The notes: generated from the sequence alone by a model not told the origin. A stretch of 64,000 nt of DNA from Sphingomonas melonis (GCF_013409985.1 NZ_JACCBY010000004.1:339699-403698), one strand, 5' to 3'; positions 43,254 to 53,797 are shown, counted from the first letter of the stretch. Translations and numbers: made by a program.

Positions 43254-44059
43254 CGACCTCCGTCTCGCCGATGGTCCGCCCGCGGTTGCGCGACAGTTTC
43301 AGGGTGCAGGGCCGTGTCCTCGTCGCGCTGCTGCTGCGCGAGATGCTGACGCGCTACGGCCGGCACAATATCGGCTTCCTGTGGCTGTTCGTCGAACCGA
43401 TGCTGTTCACGCTCGGCGTCGCCGCCTTGTGGACCGCGGCCAAGGCCTATCATGGCAGCGACCTGCCGATCGTCGCCTTCGCGCTGACCGGCTATTCGAG
43501 CGTGCTGCTGTGGCGCAACATGCCGGGGCGCTGCATCGGCGCGCTGTGGAACAACCTGTCGCTGCTCTACCATCGCAACATCCGCGTGCTCGACATCTAC
43601 GTCGCGCGCGTCGCGCTGGAGTTCGGCGGCGCGTCGATGTCCTTCGCCGGGCTCAGCGTGCTGTTCATCGTGCTGGGCTGGATCGACCCGCCGAAGAACA
43701 TCCTCGAGGTGGTTGGCGGCTGGCTGCTGATCGCCTGGTTCGGTGCGGCACTGGCGATCACGCTGGGCGCGCTCAGCCACGAAAGCGAGCTGGTCGACAA
43801 GCTGTGGCACCCCGCCTCGTACCTCATCTTCCCGTTGTCGGGTTCGGCATTCCTGGTCGATGCCCTGCCTGCCGCAGCGCAGAAATACGTCCTCTATATC
43901 CCGATGGTGCACGGCACCGAGATCGTCCGCGAAGGCTATTTCGGATCGCGCGTCCATGCGCATTACGACCTCGGCTATGTGCTGCCGTTCTGCCTGGTGC
44001 TGACCTTCGTCGCGCTGTTCACCACGCAATGGGTGGCGCGGCGCGTGGTGCCCGAATGA
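43250..44059 (+). CDS. kpsM: Capsule ABC transporter permease, KpsM-like
   Basis: 269 residues with about six hydrophobic segments; LLLREMLTRYGRHNIGFLWLFVEPM is the typical ABC-2 polysaccharide permease start. Should form the export channel with the KpsT gene that follows (ATGA overlap). Confidence 0.92.
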   Translation: MTTSVSPMVRPRLRDSFRVQGRVLVALLLREMLTRYGRHNIGFLWLFVEPMLFTLGVAALWTAAKAYHGSDLPIVAFALTGYSSVLLWRNMPGRCIGALWNNLSLLYHRNIRVLDIYVARVALEFGGASMSFAGLSVLFIVLGWIDPPKNILEVVGGWLLIAWFGAALAITLGALSHESELVDKLWHPASYLIFPLSGSAFLVDALPAAAQKYVLYIPMVHGTEIVREGYFGSRVHAHYDLGYVLPFCLVLTFVALFTTQWVARRVVPE

Positions 44060-45450
44060 TCCGGCTGACCGACGTCCGCAAGGTCTACCGCACCCGTTCG
44101 GGCGACAATGTCGTGCTCGACGGCGTCGGCTTCGACCTGGCGATGGGCGAGCGGCTCGGCGTGCTCGGCCGCAACGGCGCGGGCAAGTCAACCATGGTCC
44201 GCCTGATCAGCGGCGCGGAGCGGCCGACCGCCGGGCGGGTCGAGCGGCATATGTCGGTGTCCTGGCCGCTCGCCTTCGGCGGGGCGTTCCAGCCGACATT
44301 GTCGGGGATCGACAACATACGCTTCATCAGCCGCATCTACGCACAGGATTTTCAGCGCAACCTTGCCTTCGTCGCCGACTTCTCGGAACTTGGCGCCTAT
44401 CTGCACGAGCCGGTGCGCAGCTATTCGTCGGGCATGAGGGCGCGACTGGCGTTCGCGATATCGATGATCATCGAATTCGACTGCTTCCTGATCGACGAGA
44501 TCGGCGCGGTCGGGGATGCGCGCTTCCACGATCGCTGCAACCACGAACTGTTCGGCAAGCGCGGGGACCGCGCGATGGTGCTGATCTCGCACGATCCCGG
44601 CTATCTCCGCGATCATTGCAACCGCTTCGCGCTGCTGCACGGCGGCAAGCTGGCGCTGTTCGACGATTTCGACGAGGCCTATGACCGGTTCCGGGAAGCG
44701 ATCGGCCTGGTCGCCGCGCCGGCGATCGACCGCGCCGCGGCGGTCGATCGGGCGGCCCTGATCGAAGTCGCGCAGCACCGCGCGCTTGCCGACGACCGCT
44801 TCCGGCTGCTGGTGCGCGAAGGCGACTGGCGGCGGGACGCCCGCGACTGGGGCGCCGCCGAGGAGCGCTATGCCGCGGCGCTGGCGGTGCATCCCTATCA
44901 GCGCTCCTATTGGGTGCAGCATGCCCATGTCGCCAAGGAGGGCGGCCATTTCGCGCGTGCCGAGGCCTCGTACCGCACCGCCTGCGCGCTCGGCGAGCCG
45001 GCCGCCGACGTGGTCGAGCATCTGCGTTTCGTCATCGCGCAGGGCGGCGGCGATCCGGCGGCATGGCCGATCCATCCGTACGGCAAGGGCCCTGCGGCGA
45101 CGCAGGTGCCCGGACGCCCCGACGTCCAGGCGCTGGCCTGGCTGCTGTGGCCGGGCGCCGTGCTGAGCGAGGACGAGATCATCGCGCTGCTGCGGCGCCA
45201 CGCCACCTGCGATCAGCTTGCCGCGGCGATGGTCGCCGACCAGCGGTTCGCCGATGCCGCGACCGTCGCCCCGCACGCCGATGGCGCGGATCGCGAGACG
45301 ATCCGCGTCCTCGCTTTCGCGCATCTCTCGCCCGCTGACGGCGCGCTTGCCGTCGAGGGTTTGCCGACCGACGCGCCGGTGTGGCCGGTCGCGGCCGACG
45401 CCGGCGCCTTTCGCGACTGGCCCGCCACCCAACAGGCACTGCTTTCATGA
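44056..45450 (+). CDS. kpsT: Capsule ABC transporter ATPase, KpsT-like, with C-terminal extension
   Basis: 464 residues, twice the usual KpsT length (about 220). The ATPase half has Walker A GRNGAGKST (38-46), signature SSGMRARL (124-131), Walker B FLIDE (144-148) and the H-loop ISHD. After about residue 225 comes a second part of about 235 residues that looks helical and repeat-like (ALAVHPYQRSYWVQHAHVAKEGGHFARAEASYR, in part), similar in feel to TPR repeats. It may bind a glycosyltransferase or the polymer, like the extended ATPases of O-antigen exporters; this is inference. Overlaps the next glycosyltransferase by 4 bp. Confidence 0.9.
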   Translation: MIRLTDVRKVYRTRSGDNVVLDGVGFDLAMGERLGVLGRNGAGKSTMVRLISGAERPTAGRVERHMSVSWPLAFGGAFQPTLSGIDNIRFISRIYAQDFQRNLAFVADFSELGAYLHEPVRSYSSGMRARLAFAISMIIEFDCFLIDEIGAVGDARFHDRCNHELFGKRGDRAMVLISHDPGYLRDHCNRFALLHGGKLALFDDFDEAYDRFREAIGLVAAPAIDRAAAVDRAALIEVAQHRALADDRFRLLVREGDWRRDARDWGAAEERYAAALAVHPYQRSYWVQHAHVAKEGGHFARAEASYRTACALGEPAADVVEHLRFVIAQGGGDPAAWPIHPYGKGPAATQVPGRPDVQALAWLLWPGAVLSEDEIIALLRRHATCDQLAAAMVADQRFADAATVAPHADGADRETIRVLAFAHLSPADGALAVEGLPTDAPVWPVAADAGAFRDWPATQQALLS

Positions 45451-46739
45451 AACACGTCCTCATCGACGGCTACAATCTCGGGCTGGAAAAGGGCACGGGG
45501 GTGGCCACCTACGCGCGCAACCTCAGTTATGAGGTGGGGCGGCTCGGCCACCGCACCTCGATCCTGTACGGCCAGCAGGGGCTTTCGTCGCGCGAGCCGC
45601 TGCTGCGCGAGATCGGCTTCTTCGACAGCGGGATCGCCAAGCGGCAGAGCCGCTTGCAGGACCTCGCCGCCCTCGTCTCGCCGCTGCCGTCGCGTGGCAT
45701 GGCGGTGCCGGTGACGGGACGGGTGGTGACGCGCCAGTTCGCCGCGCGGCTGCCGCATTACGACACGCTGTACAATGCCGCCGACGTCTTCCGCCGCGCG
45801 CATGGCCGGTTCCAGGCCTGGGGCAGCACGACCGCGGTGCAGCTGCCGCAGCGGCCCGATCTGGCGCACTGGACCTATCCGCTGCCGCTGCGCGTACCCG
45901 GCGCGGTCAACCTGTTCACGGTACACGATCTCGTGCCGCTGCGGCTGCCCTATACCACGCTCGACAACAAGCGGCGCTATCTCGCGCTGTTGCGGACGAT
46001 CGCGCGGACCGCGGACCACCTCGTCACCGTGTCGGAATGCTCACGCCGCGACATCATCGAGATCACCGGGATCGCGCCCGAGCGGGTCACCAACACCTAT
46101 CAGGCGGTCGACATCCCCGCCGAATACCGCGCCACCGCCGAAGAGCAGGTCGCCCGGGAGGTCGAGGGGGCGATCGGCGCGGGCTACAAAGACTATTTCC
46201 TGTTCTGGGGCTCGATCGAACCCAAGAAGAACATCGGCCGCATCGTCGAAGCCTATATGGCGAGCGGCCTCACCACGCCGCTCGTCATCGTCGGTGCCCA
46301 GGCCTGGCGCGCAGAGGGTGAACTGCGCCTGCTCGACGCGCTGGCCAACGGCAAACCGGCCAAGGGCGATGTCCGGCGCGGGCGGGTCATCCAATTGCCC
46401 TATGCGCCGTTCGGCCTGCTGGTCAGTCTGATCCGCGGCGCCAAGGCGGCGCTCTTCCCATCGCTGTACGAGGGGTTCGGCCTGCCCGTGCTCGAGGCAA
46501 TGCTGCTCGGCACGCCCGTGCTGTGCTCGAACACGTCGTCACTACCGGAGGTGGCGGGGGACGCCGCGATCGCGGTCGATCCCTATGACACCGCCGCGAT
46601 CGCGGCCGGGCTTCGGGCGCTCGACGCGGATGCCGGTTTGCGCGCCGATCTGACGCGCCGCGGCCACGCCCAGGCGGCGCATTTCTCTCCCGAACGCTAC
46701 CGGGCGCGCCTCGCCGCGCTCTACGAGAGGTTCCTCTGA
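45447..46739 (+). CDS. Glycosyltransferase, GT4 type
   Basis: 430 residues. GT-B fold: [12 protein letters not shown] in the N-terminal half, [19 protein letters not shown], and [20 protein letters not shown] near residue 345. Overlaps KpsT upstream and KpsD-like downstream (TGATG), so it belongs to the same translational chain. Confidence 0.92.
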   Translation: MKHVLIDGYNLGLEKGTGVATYARNLSYEVGRLGHRTSILYGQQGLSSREPLLREIGFFDSGIAKRQSRLQDLAALVSPLPSRGMAVPVTGRVVTRQFAARLPHYDTLYNAADVFRRAHGRFQAWGSTTAVQLPQRPDLAHWTYPLPLRVPGAVNLFTVHDLVPLRLPYTTLDNKRRYLALLRTIARTADHLVTVSECSRRDIIEITGIAPERVTNTYQAVDIPAEYRATAEEQVAREVEGAIGAGYKDYFLFWGSIEPKKNIGRIVEAYMASGLTTPLVIVGAQAWRAEGELRLLDALANGKPAKGDVRRGRVIQLPYAPFGLLVSLIRGAKAALFPSLYEGFGLPVLEAMLLGTPVLCSNTSSLPEVAGDAAIAVDPYDTAAIAAGLRALDADAGLRADLTRRGHAQAAHFSPERYRARLAALYERFL

Positions 46740-47905
46740 TGCCTATCACGCCGTCGCGGCTGTCCGCCGCGCTCCTCCTGCTGCTCGGTGCGGGCTGTTC
46801 GACGATCGGCGGCTCCGGCCCCTCTTCGAAGGCGATCGGCCGGGCGGCGAAGCCGGGCGCGGCGACGAACCAGGGGATCAGCATCGTCCCGCTCGACGAG
46901 GCCGCGGCGCGGCGCAGCGCCGCCTTCGCCCGCTCGCAGCGGTTCGCCGACGTGTTCGGCGTGGTCGCACCGACCAGCACGGTCATCGGCGTCGGCGACG
47001 TGCTCGACATCGCGATCTGGGAGGCCCCGCCGGCAGTGCTGTTCGGGGCCACGCCGCCGGGCGCGAACATCGGCAGCGCCATCGCGCAGAGCGCGGGCAT
47101 CCCGCAGCAGGTCGTCGGGGAGGATGGCACGATCACGGTGCCGTTCGTCGGCAGCGTAGCGGTTCGCGGGGCGACGCCGCAAGGTGTCGCCCGGACCATC
47201 GTCGCCCGGCTGGCGGGCCGCGCCCACAGCCCGCAGGCGATCGTGCGGCTGGCACAGAATGACAGCCGTGCGGTGACGGTGATGGGCGAGGTCGGCGCGA
47301 CGCGCCGCATGCCGCTCACCCCGCGTGGCGAGCGTCTGCTCGATGCGCTCGCCGCCGCCGGAGGATCGCGCCAGCCCGTCGCCAAGACCACCGTGCAGCT
47401 GACGCGCGCCGGGCGGACCGCGGCGATGCCGCTCGACGCCATCGTCCGCGATCCGGCGCAGAACGTCGTGTTGCAGGCCGGCGACGTGATCACCGCGATC
47501 TTCCAGCCCTACAGCTTCGTTGCGCTGGGGGCGGTCGGCCAGAATGCCGAGGTTCCGTTCGAGGGCGGCGGCATCTCGCTGGCACAGGCGCTCGGCCGCA
47601 TCGGCGGCCTGCGCGACGACCGCGCCGATGTCCGCAGCGTCTTCGTGTTCCGACTGGAGCATCCCGAGGTGCTCGATCCCGAAACCGCGCAAACGGCCCG
47701 GCGCACCGCCGAGGGACTGGTCCCGGTCGTCTACCGGCTCGACCTCGGCCAGGGCGCGTCCTTCTTCACGGCGCAGGATTTCGCCATCCGGGATCGTGAC
47801 GTGCTCTACGTCTCGAACGCGCCGATCGCCGATCTGCAGAAGTTCCTGAACATCGTGTCCAGCGCGGCCTTCTCGGTCACCGGTATCAACAACGCTGTCC
47901 GGTAA
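46739..47905 (+). CDS. Outer-membrane polysaccharide export lipoprotein, KpsD/Wza-like
   Basis: 388 residues. Signal peptide with lipobox LLGAGC (Cys20), then the polysaccharide export (Poly_export) domain with VIGVGDVLDIAIWE and GTITVPFVGSVAVRG, and two SLBB-type repeats (AVTVMGEVGATRRMPL, FVALGAVGQNAEVPFEGG). Forms the outer-membrane pore of the capsule exporter. Confidence 0.9.
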   Translation: MPITPSRLSAALLLLLGAGCSTIGGSGPSSKAIGRAAKPGAATNQGISIVPLDEAAARRSAAFARSQRFADVFGVVAPTSTVIGVGDVLDIAIWEAPPAVLFGATPPGANIGSAIAQSAGIPQQVVGEDGTITVPFVGSVAVRGATPQGVARTIVARLAGRAHSPQAIVRLAQNDSRAVTVMGEVGATRRMPLTPRGERLLDALAAAGGSRQPVAKTTVQLTRAGRTAAMPLDAIVRDPAQNVVLQAGDVITAIFQPYSFVALGAVGQNAEVPFEGGGISLAQALGRIGGLRDDRADVRSVFVFRLEHPEVLDPETAQTARRTAEGLVPVVYRLDLGQGASFFTAQDFAIRDRDVLYVSNAPIADLQKFLNIVSSAAFSVTGINNAVR

Positions 47906-47915
47906 GCGCACGCAC

Positions 47916-49064
47916 GTGGCCATGCCGACGGTCTGTATCGACTGCCGCTACATCGGTCCGCGGCCAAGCGGCATCGCCGAGGTGGTGCGCGGCCTGATCG
48001 ACCACGTGCCGCAGCTCGCGCCGGACCTGCGCTTCCTGCTGCTGCGGCATCCCGGCCATCCCGGCCAGCTCAGCGATGCGCCGAATGTCGTCGAGCAGGT
48101 GGTGTGGCAGGCGGCGAACGGCCCCGCGACGATGTGGTGGCTGCCGGAGGTCGTCGACCTCACAAAGGTCGACCTGTTCCACGCCACCTTCAACATCATG
48201 CCGGCAGGGCTGGCCATGCCCTGCGTCGTGACGATCCACGACATCATGCGCCTGACCCATCCCGCCTGGTGCCGCACGGGCCTGCGCGGCGCGGTGGAGC
48301 GGCTGTTCTACGGGCACGGCCTGCGCCGCGCCGTCCGGTGCGCCGACGCGATCGCCGCGATCAGCACCGCGACCGCGACCCAAATCGCCGCCTATCATCC
48401 TGCCGCGGCGGAGCGGACCATTGTGACCCTGTCGGGCGTGTCCGATCACTTCCGCCCCGTCGCCCCTGACCCTGCGATGCTCGCCGCGCTCGGCCTGGCG
48501 CCCGAGCGCCCCTTCGTGCTGACCGTCGGTCAGGATGCGCCGTACAAGAACCACGAAGGCGCCCTGCGCGGCTTCGCGGCGGCCTTCGCCGGGGATGGCG
48601 ACATCGATCTGGTGGTGGTGCAGCGGCGCGGGCCGCGGCGCGCGCGACTGGAGAGCCTCGCCGCGGCGCTGGGCGTCGCGGGCCGCGTCCACTTCCTTCC
48701 CGTCGTCGACGGTGACGCTCTGGTGACCCTGTACAGCGCGGCGCGCGTGCTGCTGCACCCCTCCTTGGCCGAGGGGTTCGGCAACCCCGTCGCGGAGGCG
48801 ATGGCCTGCGGCTGCCCCGTCGTCACCAGCATGACCTCGTCGATGCCCGAGGTCGCGGGCGGCGCGGCCATGCTGGTCGACCCGGACGATATCGTCTCGA
48901 TTGCAGACGGGTTGCTGGCCGTCGTGCGCTCGCCGACCCGCGCCGACCAGATGCGCGCGGCCGGGCTGACGCGCGCCCGCGCGCTCCGCTGGCAAGGCTT
49001 TGCGGCGGCCAATCTCGCGCTCTACCGGCGGTTGCTGGCGAACGCCCCGGTTCGGCGCGCATGA
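47916..49064 (+). CDS. Glycosyltransferase, GT4 type
   Basis: 382 residues, GTG start (ATG two codons later is equally possible). GT-B motifs TIHDIMRLTHP, LTVGQDAPYKNHEGALRGF and SLAEGFGNPVAEAMACG. Stop overlaps the start of the next gene (ATGA). Third glycosyltransferase in the capsule operon. Confidence 0.92.
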   Translation: MAMPTVCIDCRYIGPRPSGIAEVVRGLIDHVPQLAPDLRFLLLRHPGHPGQLSDAPNVVEQVVWQAANGPATMWWLPEVVDLTKVDLFHATFNIMPAGLAMPCVVTIHDIMRLTHPAWCRTGLRGAVERLFYGHGLRRAVRCADAIAAISTATATQIAAYHPAAAERTIVTLSGVSDHFRPVAPDPAMLAALGLAPERPFVLTVGQDAPYKNHEGALRGFAAAFAGDGDIDLVVVQRRGPRRARLESLAAALGVAGRVHFLPVVDGDALVTLYSAARVLLHPSLAEGFGNPVAEAMACGCPVVTSMTSSMPEVAGGAAMLVDPDDIVSIADGLLAVVRSPTRADQMRAAGLTRARALRWQGFAAANLALYRRLLANAPVRRA

Positions 49065-50299
49065 CCAAGGTTTTCGCGCCGCCATTCCGTCAAAGCATCG
49101 ATGCACCAGCGGGAACGAGCGATTTGCCCCATATCATCCTTGTCTTTTCGAGTGCGGCGGCGGCGGAATACCGCGTCGCGGGCATTCCCGCAGCCGCTCG
49201 CGCCGCGCATGCGATCGCCGCGATCGCGGAGCAGGACGGCATCCGCCAGTGTGCGATCGTCGTCGACCAGCCATGGCAACCCAGCGAAACGCTGCTGACG
49301 GAATGTCGGCGCCTGGCGCCGCATCTCCGGCTCGCCTTCGCACCGCCGGCGCCGTCCGGCACGGTGCTGACCGTGCGCGGCGAGGCGTTCGTCGCCGCCG
49401 TGGCGCGCCGCGCCGGGCCGCTCGGGCGAGAGGCCGTGCTACCGGCGCTGTTCGACGCCTGTATCAGGGATGAGGCGCCGCCGGCCGCCGCGTCCATCGA
49501 CGGGCGCGCGGCGCTCAGGATGCTGCGACGCGCAGGTCAGGACGTCCTCGCCGCGACCGGCAAGGGCGGCGACGGTATCGTGTCGCGCTACATCAACCGC
49601 CCGATATCGCGCGCGATCAGCCGGCAGTTGCTGCGCATCCCGGCGTTCACGCCATTCCATGCCAGCCTGGGCACCGCATTGCTCGGTGTTGCGATGGCGT
49701 TCGCGCTGTTCCTCGGCGACAAGACCGGGCTGATCGTCGGCGCTCTGCTGTTCCAGGCCGCTTCGATCTTCGACGGCGTCGATGGCGAGATCGCGCGCGC
49801 GACGTACCGCACGTCGGATCAGGGCGCGACGCTCGACAGCGTCATCGACGCGTTCACGAACCTGGCGTTCGTCACCGGCCTGACGCTCAACATCGGCCTT
49901 TCAGGCGACGTGTCCGGTGCCGTGGCGGGCGGCGTCGCGCTGGTGACCCTGGCGGTCGGCCTGATGCTGATCGGCCGGCATGCCGATGCGATGGGCGAGC
50001 CGATGAACTTCGACATCATCAAGCGCCATTTTCGCAGCGGCCGGCGACCGTCGCGGCTTATGGAGTGCCTGATCCATCTCACCATGCGGGACTTCTTTGC
50101 TGCCGCGTGCGCCGTGATGGTGGTCGCGGGGCTCACCCATCTGCTCATCCTCGCCTTTGCGACGATCGCGCTGGGCTGGTTCGTCGTGACGGTCTTCGTC
50201 CTCTTCCGAACGCGGCGCGGCGCCGTCGACACGGATCCCGCCTTGTACGGCGTCCTGACGCCCCTCCCGTCGTCGCAGGGCCGCAACAGCTGCGCGTAG
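49061..50299 (+). CDS. CDP-alcohol phosphatidyltransferase family protein
   Basis: 412 residues. The catalytic motif DGVDGEIAR with GATLDSVID (D238, D241 and following aspartates) is the complete CDP-OH-P signature; several membrane segments surround it (about 205-400). The first 180 residues are a separate domain that resembles a weak nucleotidyltransferase, as in inositol-phosphate type enzymes, but key residues are not clear. Placed last in the capsule operon, it may add a phosphodiester-linked alcohol (for example inositol- or glycerol-phosphate) to the polymer or its lipid anchor (inference). Confidence 0.85.
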   Translation: MTKVFAPPFRQSIDAPAGTSDLPHIILVFSSAAAAEYRVAGIPAAARAAHAIAAIAEQDGIRQCAIVVDQPWQPSETLLTECRRLAPHLRLAFAPPAPSGTVLTVRGEAFVAAVARRAGPLGREAVLPALFDACIRDEAPPAAASIDGRAALRMLRRAGQDVLAATGKGGDGIVSRYINRPISRAISRQLLRIPAFTPFHASLGTALLGVAMAFALFLGDKTGLIVGALLFQAASIFDGVDGEIARATYRTSDQGATLDSVIDAFTNLAFVTGLTLNIGLSGDVSGAVAGGVALVTLAVGLMLIGRHADAMGEPMNFDIIKRHFRSGRRPSRLMECLIHLTMRDFFAAACAVMVVAGLTHLLILAFATIALGWFVVTVFVLFRTRRGAVDTDPALYGVLTPLPSSQGRNSCA

Positions 50300-50385
50300 C
50301 GGCGCTGCCATCACGATCGATGCGCTGGCCGCAGTCGACGCCGCAGGTCAGCGCAGGTTCAGCACTGCCCTGCTATCAGGCACGC

Positions 50386-50778
50386 ATGCTTAGATCCCTG
50401 CTCATTGCGGCGGTTGCGCTCGCGACGCCCGCCGTTGCTGCTCATCGCGATTCTCCCGATATCCAGATGCAGAAGGCGCTGGCCGGACGCGTCGCCGGCA
50501 AGCCGGTCAATTGCATCAGCCTGACCGGCGTCAACTCGAGCCAGATCATCGACGGCAAGGCGATCATCTACCGTGCCGGCGGCCGGCTGTACGTCAACGA
50601 ACCGCGCGCAGGTGCGCCGTCGCTGCGCGACGACGACATACTCGTCACGCGCAGCTTCGGCTCGCAGCTTTGCAGCATCGACACCGTTCGGCTGGTCGAC
50701 CGGGCGTCCCGCTTCCCGCGCGGCTTCGTCTCGCTGGGGCAGTTCGTGCCTTACACGAAGGTCAAGCCGCCGGCCTGA
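50386..50778 (+). CDS. Small exported hypothetical protein
   Basis: 130 residues. Signal peptide MLRSLLIAAVALATPAVAA, then VNCISLTGVNSSQIIDGKAIIYRAGGRLYVN (in part) and LCSIDTVRLVD. The two cysteines about 65 residues apart could pair. Resembles the DUF6491 type; not certain. Lies downstream of the capsule operon. Confidence 0.7.
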   Translation: MLRSLLIAAVALATPAVAAHRDSPDIQMQKALAGRVAGKPVNCISLTGVNSSQIIDGKAIIYRAGGRLYVNEPRAGAPSLRDDDILVTRSFGSQLCSIDTVRLVDRASRFPRGFVSLGQFVPYTKVKPPA

Positions 50779-50805
50779 ACCGCCACGGACGCGGCGCGCG
50801 CCCGG

Positions 50806-51030
50806 TCATTCGTCGCCGGAGGTGTCGTCGTCCTTCGCCTCGACGCCCCGCGCAGCCAGCGCCTCGCGTAACTGCCGCTGGATGCTGGCCCCGTTGAGGT
50901 GGCCGTGGACCCCGTCATAGCCCTCGGCCGCCAGTTGCGTGCGGATGTCGGCGACCGAATGGCAGGCCCCGGAACGGGCCAGCTGGAATGCGCGCTCGAT
51001 CGTGCTGATCTCGTTGTCCTTTCTCATCAC
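50806..51030 (-). CDS. Small hypothetical protein
   Basis: 74 residues, charged, soluble, no recognised family. NEISTIERAFQLARSGACHSVADIRTQL reads like a helical DNA- or RNA-binding module, but this is weak. Confidence 0.55.
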   Translation of the reverse strand: MMRKDNEISTIERAFQLARSGACHSVADIRTQLAAEGYDGVHGHLNGASIQRQLREALAARGVEAKDDDTSGDE

Positions 51031-51103
51031 CAGGGCCGATCCCGCCGGCCGCCTGTCATATGCATCACCTGCGTTGCAGATGCATGCGCGTCTACTTTTG
51101 CCT

Positions 51104-51406
51104 TCACTGTTGCGCCGCGACTGATCCGCGGCCGGGTTCGCGCGCCGCCGCGATGAACTCCGACGATCGCAGGTTGATGCGGTCGTATAGCTCCAGCAGG
51201 CGGTTCACCTCCTCGACGACGGTCTGCTGCTCGCGCCGCCAGCGATTGCTCGCGTCCGCGGTCGGGACGCCGTCACGACCGTCGTGGATCGTAAATCCCT
51301 GATCCAGCAGCCAGAGGGCATCCTGCGCACGGGAGCGCTGCCGCCTGAGGTGAAACACCCATTGCTCGATGACCCCCGACGGGACCAGCCTTTCGATCTC
51401 ACCCAT
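51104..51406 (-). CDS. Small hypothetical protein
   Basis: 100 residues with helical, arginine-rich stretches (VIEQWVFHLRRQRSRAQDALWLL, in part). No recognised family. Ribosome site weak. Confidence 0.5.
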   Translation of the reverse strand: MGEIERLVPSGVIEQWVFHLRRQRSRAQDALWLLDQGFTIHDGRDGVPTADASNRWRREQQTVVEEVNRLLELYDRINLRSSEFIAAAREPGRGSVAAQQ

Positions 51407-51454
51407 TGTCGGCGCCTAGCCGCCCCGGGCGGCACGCGCCAGCCAATGCTTTGG

Positions 51455-51694
51455 TTATCCGCCTTTTGCCGTGATCGGCACCGAGGGTCGGCGCCGGGCC
51501 GGATCGTCGCGCGGTGGCACCGGATCGCCACGGCGCGTCGCGTGGAGATGCCGCAGGATCATCGCAAGATCCCGTTCGGTCAGGCCTGAGGCGGGGTCGA
51601 TCACCACGCCTTCCGGCAAGGGCTCCACCCACGCGGCTAAGCGGTTGCATGCAGCTCCCAACGCGGGGTCCAACGCATCGTCGAAATCGGCCAT
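51455..51694 (-). CDS. Small hypothetical protein
   Basis: 79 residues, acidic N-terminal half (MADFDDALDPALGAACNRLA) and proline/arginine-rich end. No recognised family; ribosome site weak. Just upstream, in the same direction, lies actP. Confidence 0.5.
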   Translation of the reverse strand: MADFDDALDPALGAACNRLAAWVEPLPEGVVIDPASGLTERDLAMILRHLHATRRGDPVPPRDDPARRRPSVPITAKGG

Positions 51695-51773
51695 GGCGGC
51701 AGTCTAAGCTGTCCGCGCTCGTCCGCAAGCCCGGGAGCGCGGAACGGCATCGGCTTTGCCGGTGGGCGCCTGC

Positions 51774-53477
51774 TCAGTGGCCGACAGCGTCGTGCACGCC
51801 AATGCCCGTTTCTGACCGCAGTCGCTGCGTGGCATATCCCGCTCTGTCGATGGCGGCACGTGGGGATCGATCGAGTGTCGAAATCAGCCAGATACCAAGA
51901 AAGCCGGCCGGCACGGAGAACAGCGCGGGCGAACTGTAGGGGAAGATCGCATGGTCGAAGCCGAACACCGTAACCCATATGACGGGCGACAGCACGGTCA
52001 GACCGAATGCCGACAGGAGCCCGATGGCGCCACCCCATGCGGCACCAGCGGTTGTGCAGCCCTTCCAGAGCAGCGACATTACCAGCACCGGAAAATTGCC
52101 TGACGCAGCGAGCGCGAAGGCAAGGCTGACCATGAAAGCAACATTCTGCTTCTCGAACACCACGCCCAGCAGGATCGCGGAGACGCTGAGCAAGATCGTG
52201 GTGACGCGGGACACCCGCAGCTCCTTGACCGGGTCTGCCGCGCCCTTCCGGATCACGCTGGCATATATATCGTGCGAGATCGCTGAGGCGGCCGAGAGCG
52301 TCAGCCCCGCTACGACCGCAAGGATCGTTGCGAATGCAACCGCCGAGATGAAGCCGAGGAAAAGATTGCCGCCAATCGCGTGGGCCAGATGCATTACCGC
52401 CATGTTGTTTCCGCCCCGCAGCGCGCCGCCGATGCCGACATATTCCGGGTTGAACGAGATCATCACGATCGCCCCGAACCCGAGGATGAAGGTCAACGCG
52501 TAGAAATATCCGATCCAGACCGTGGCCCACATGATTGATTTGCGGGCTTCGCGCGCGTCGGGCACGGTGAAAAAGCGCATCAGGATATGCGGCAGACCGG
52601 CAGTGCCGAGCATCAACGCGAACCCGAACGACAGGGCTGAGATCGGGTCCTTGATGAAGCCGCCCGGACCCATGATCGAGCGTCCCTCCACGACCGCGGC
52701 GGCCGGCGAAGCCCCCTTCTCAAGCGCCAGACGGGTCTTCACCGCGACAGCGCGCGAGAACAGCGACTCGAAGGAGAAGCCGACATGCGCCATCACGCCG
52801 AGCACCAGGAAGGTCGCGCCGCACAACAGCATCACCGCCTTGATGATCTGCACCCACGAGGTCGCGCGCATCCCGCCGAACAGGACATAGATCATCATCA
52901 GCCCGCCGACGACCGCAATGGCGTACAGGTAGGGCAAGCCGAACAGAAGCTGGACCAATTGTCCCGCGCCCACCATTTGCGCGATCAGATAGAAACAGAC
53001 GACGAACAGCGTACTGGCTGCAGCGAAGGTGCGCACCGGCCCCTGCAAGAAGCGGTAGGACGCGACATCGGCGAAGGTGAACTGGCCCAGGTTCCGCAAC
53101 TTCTCGGCGACCAGGAACAAGACGATCGGCCAGCCGACAAGGAAGCCGATCGCATAGATCAGTCCGTCATACCCGTCATTAAAGATCTGCGCCGTGATCC
53201 CGAGGAACGATGCGGCCGAACAATAGTCCCCCGCCATTGCAAGGCCGTTCTGGAATCCGGTGATGCCGCCGCCGGTGTAGAAGTCGGACACCGTGCGCGT
53301 CCGCCGTGCAGCGGCCCCCGTGATGAACAGGGTGATGCCAACGAACCCGCCAAACATCAGGATGGCCGTCCAATTGGTCGGCTGGCGCTGGATGGCGCCG
53401 GCGATCGCCGCATTGGCGCCAGTCGCCCAGCCGAGCAATGCCAGCAAACCCAGGGTGCGCCACAAGGTGCGCGTCAT
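51774..53477 (-). CDS. actP: Cation/acetate symporter
   Basis: Sodium:solute symporter family permease of 567 residues with about thirteen transmembrane segments. Family features: [52 protein letters not shown]. Imports acetate and related monocarboxylates. Its ATG overlaps the DUF485 stop (ATGA), as in E. coli yjcH-actP. Confidence 0.92.
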   Translation of the reverse strand: MTRTLWRTLGLLALLGWATGANAAIAGAIQRQPTNWTAILMFGGFVGITLFITGAAARRTRTVSDFYTGGGITGFQNGLAMAGDYCSAASFLGITAQIFNDGYDGLIYAIGFLVGWPIVLFLVAEKLRNLGQFTFADVASYRFLQGPVRTFAAASTLFVVCFYLIAQMVGAGQLVQLLFGLPYLYAIAVVGGLMMIYVLFGGMRATSWVQIIKAVMLLCGATFLVLGVMAHVGFSFESLFSRAVAVKTRLALEKGASPAAAVVEGRSIMGPGGFIKDPISALSFGFALMLGTAGLPHILMRFFTVPDAREARKSIMWATVWIGYFYALTFILGFGAIVMISFNPEYVGIGGALRGGNNMAVMHLAHAIGGNLFLGFISAVAFATILAVVAGLTLSAASAISHDIYASVIRKGAADPVKELRVSRVTTILLSVSAILLGVVFEKQNVAFMVSLAFALAASGNFPVLVMSLLWKGCTTAGAAWGGAIGLLSAFGLTVLSPVIWVTVFGFDHAIFPYSSPALFSVPAGFLGIWLISTLDRSPRAAIDRAGYATQRLRSETGIGVHDAVGH

Positions 53478-53797
53478 GATCGCACGCCAGCGAGCAGTTC
53501 CGCGAGACGAGTGTCATATTCGCCGTTTGCGCGGCGAACATAAACGGCTGAGATCGCCACCGTCCCGATCAGCATCGCTGCGCCGAGCACTACCGCAAGG
53601 CTCACCGTGCCATCGCCGATCGGCCGCGCCATCAGCGGTTTGTCGAAGGCGATGAGCGATATGAAACTGCTGTAGACGACCACGGTTATCGCGGTCAGCG
53701 TCCACGAAAATCGCTGCCGGTCGCGCACCAGGGCGGCGTATCGAGGATCGGCGGCAATCCGCATTTCCAGTTGATCAGGCGTCGTGGATGTCTGCAT
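53474..53797 (-). CDS. yjcH: DUF485 membrane protein (YjcH-like)
   Basis: 107 residues with two transmembrane segments ([22 protein letters not shown] in part, [20 protein letters not shown] in part). DUF485 proteins accompany ActP in one operon in many bacteria. The 241-bp region upstream to the next gene holds no other gene. Confidence 0.9.
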   Translation of the reverse strand: MQTSTTPDQLEMRIAADPRYAALVRDRQRFSWTLTAITVVVYSSFISLIAFDKPLMARPIGDGTVSLAVVLGAAMLIGTVAISAVYVRRANGEYDTRLAELLAGVRS

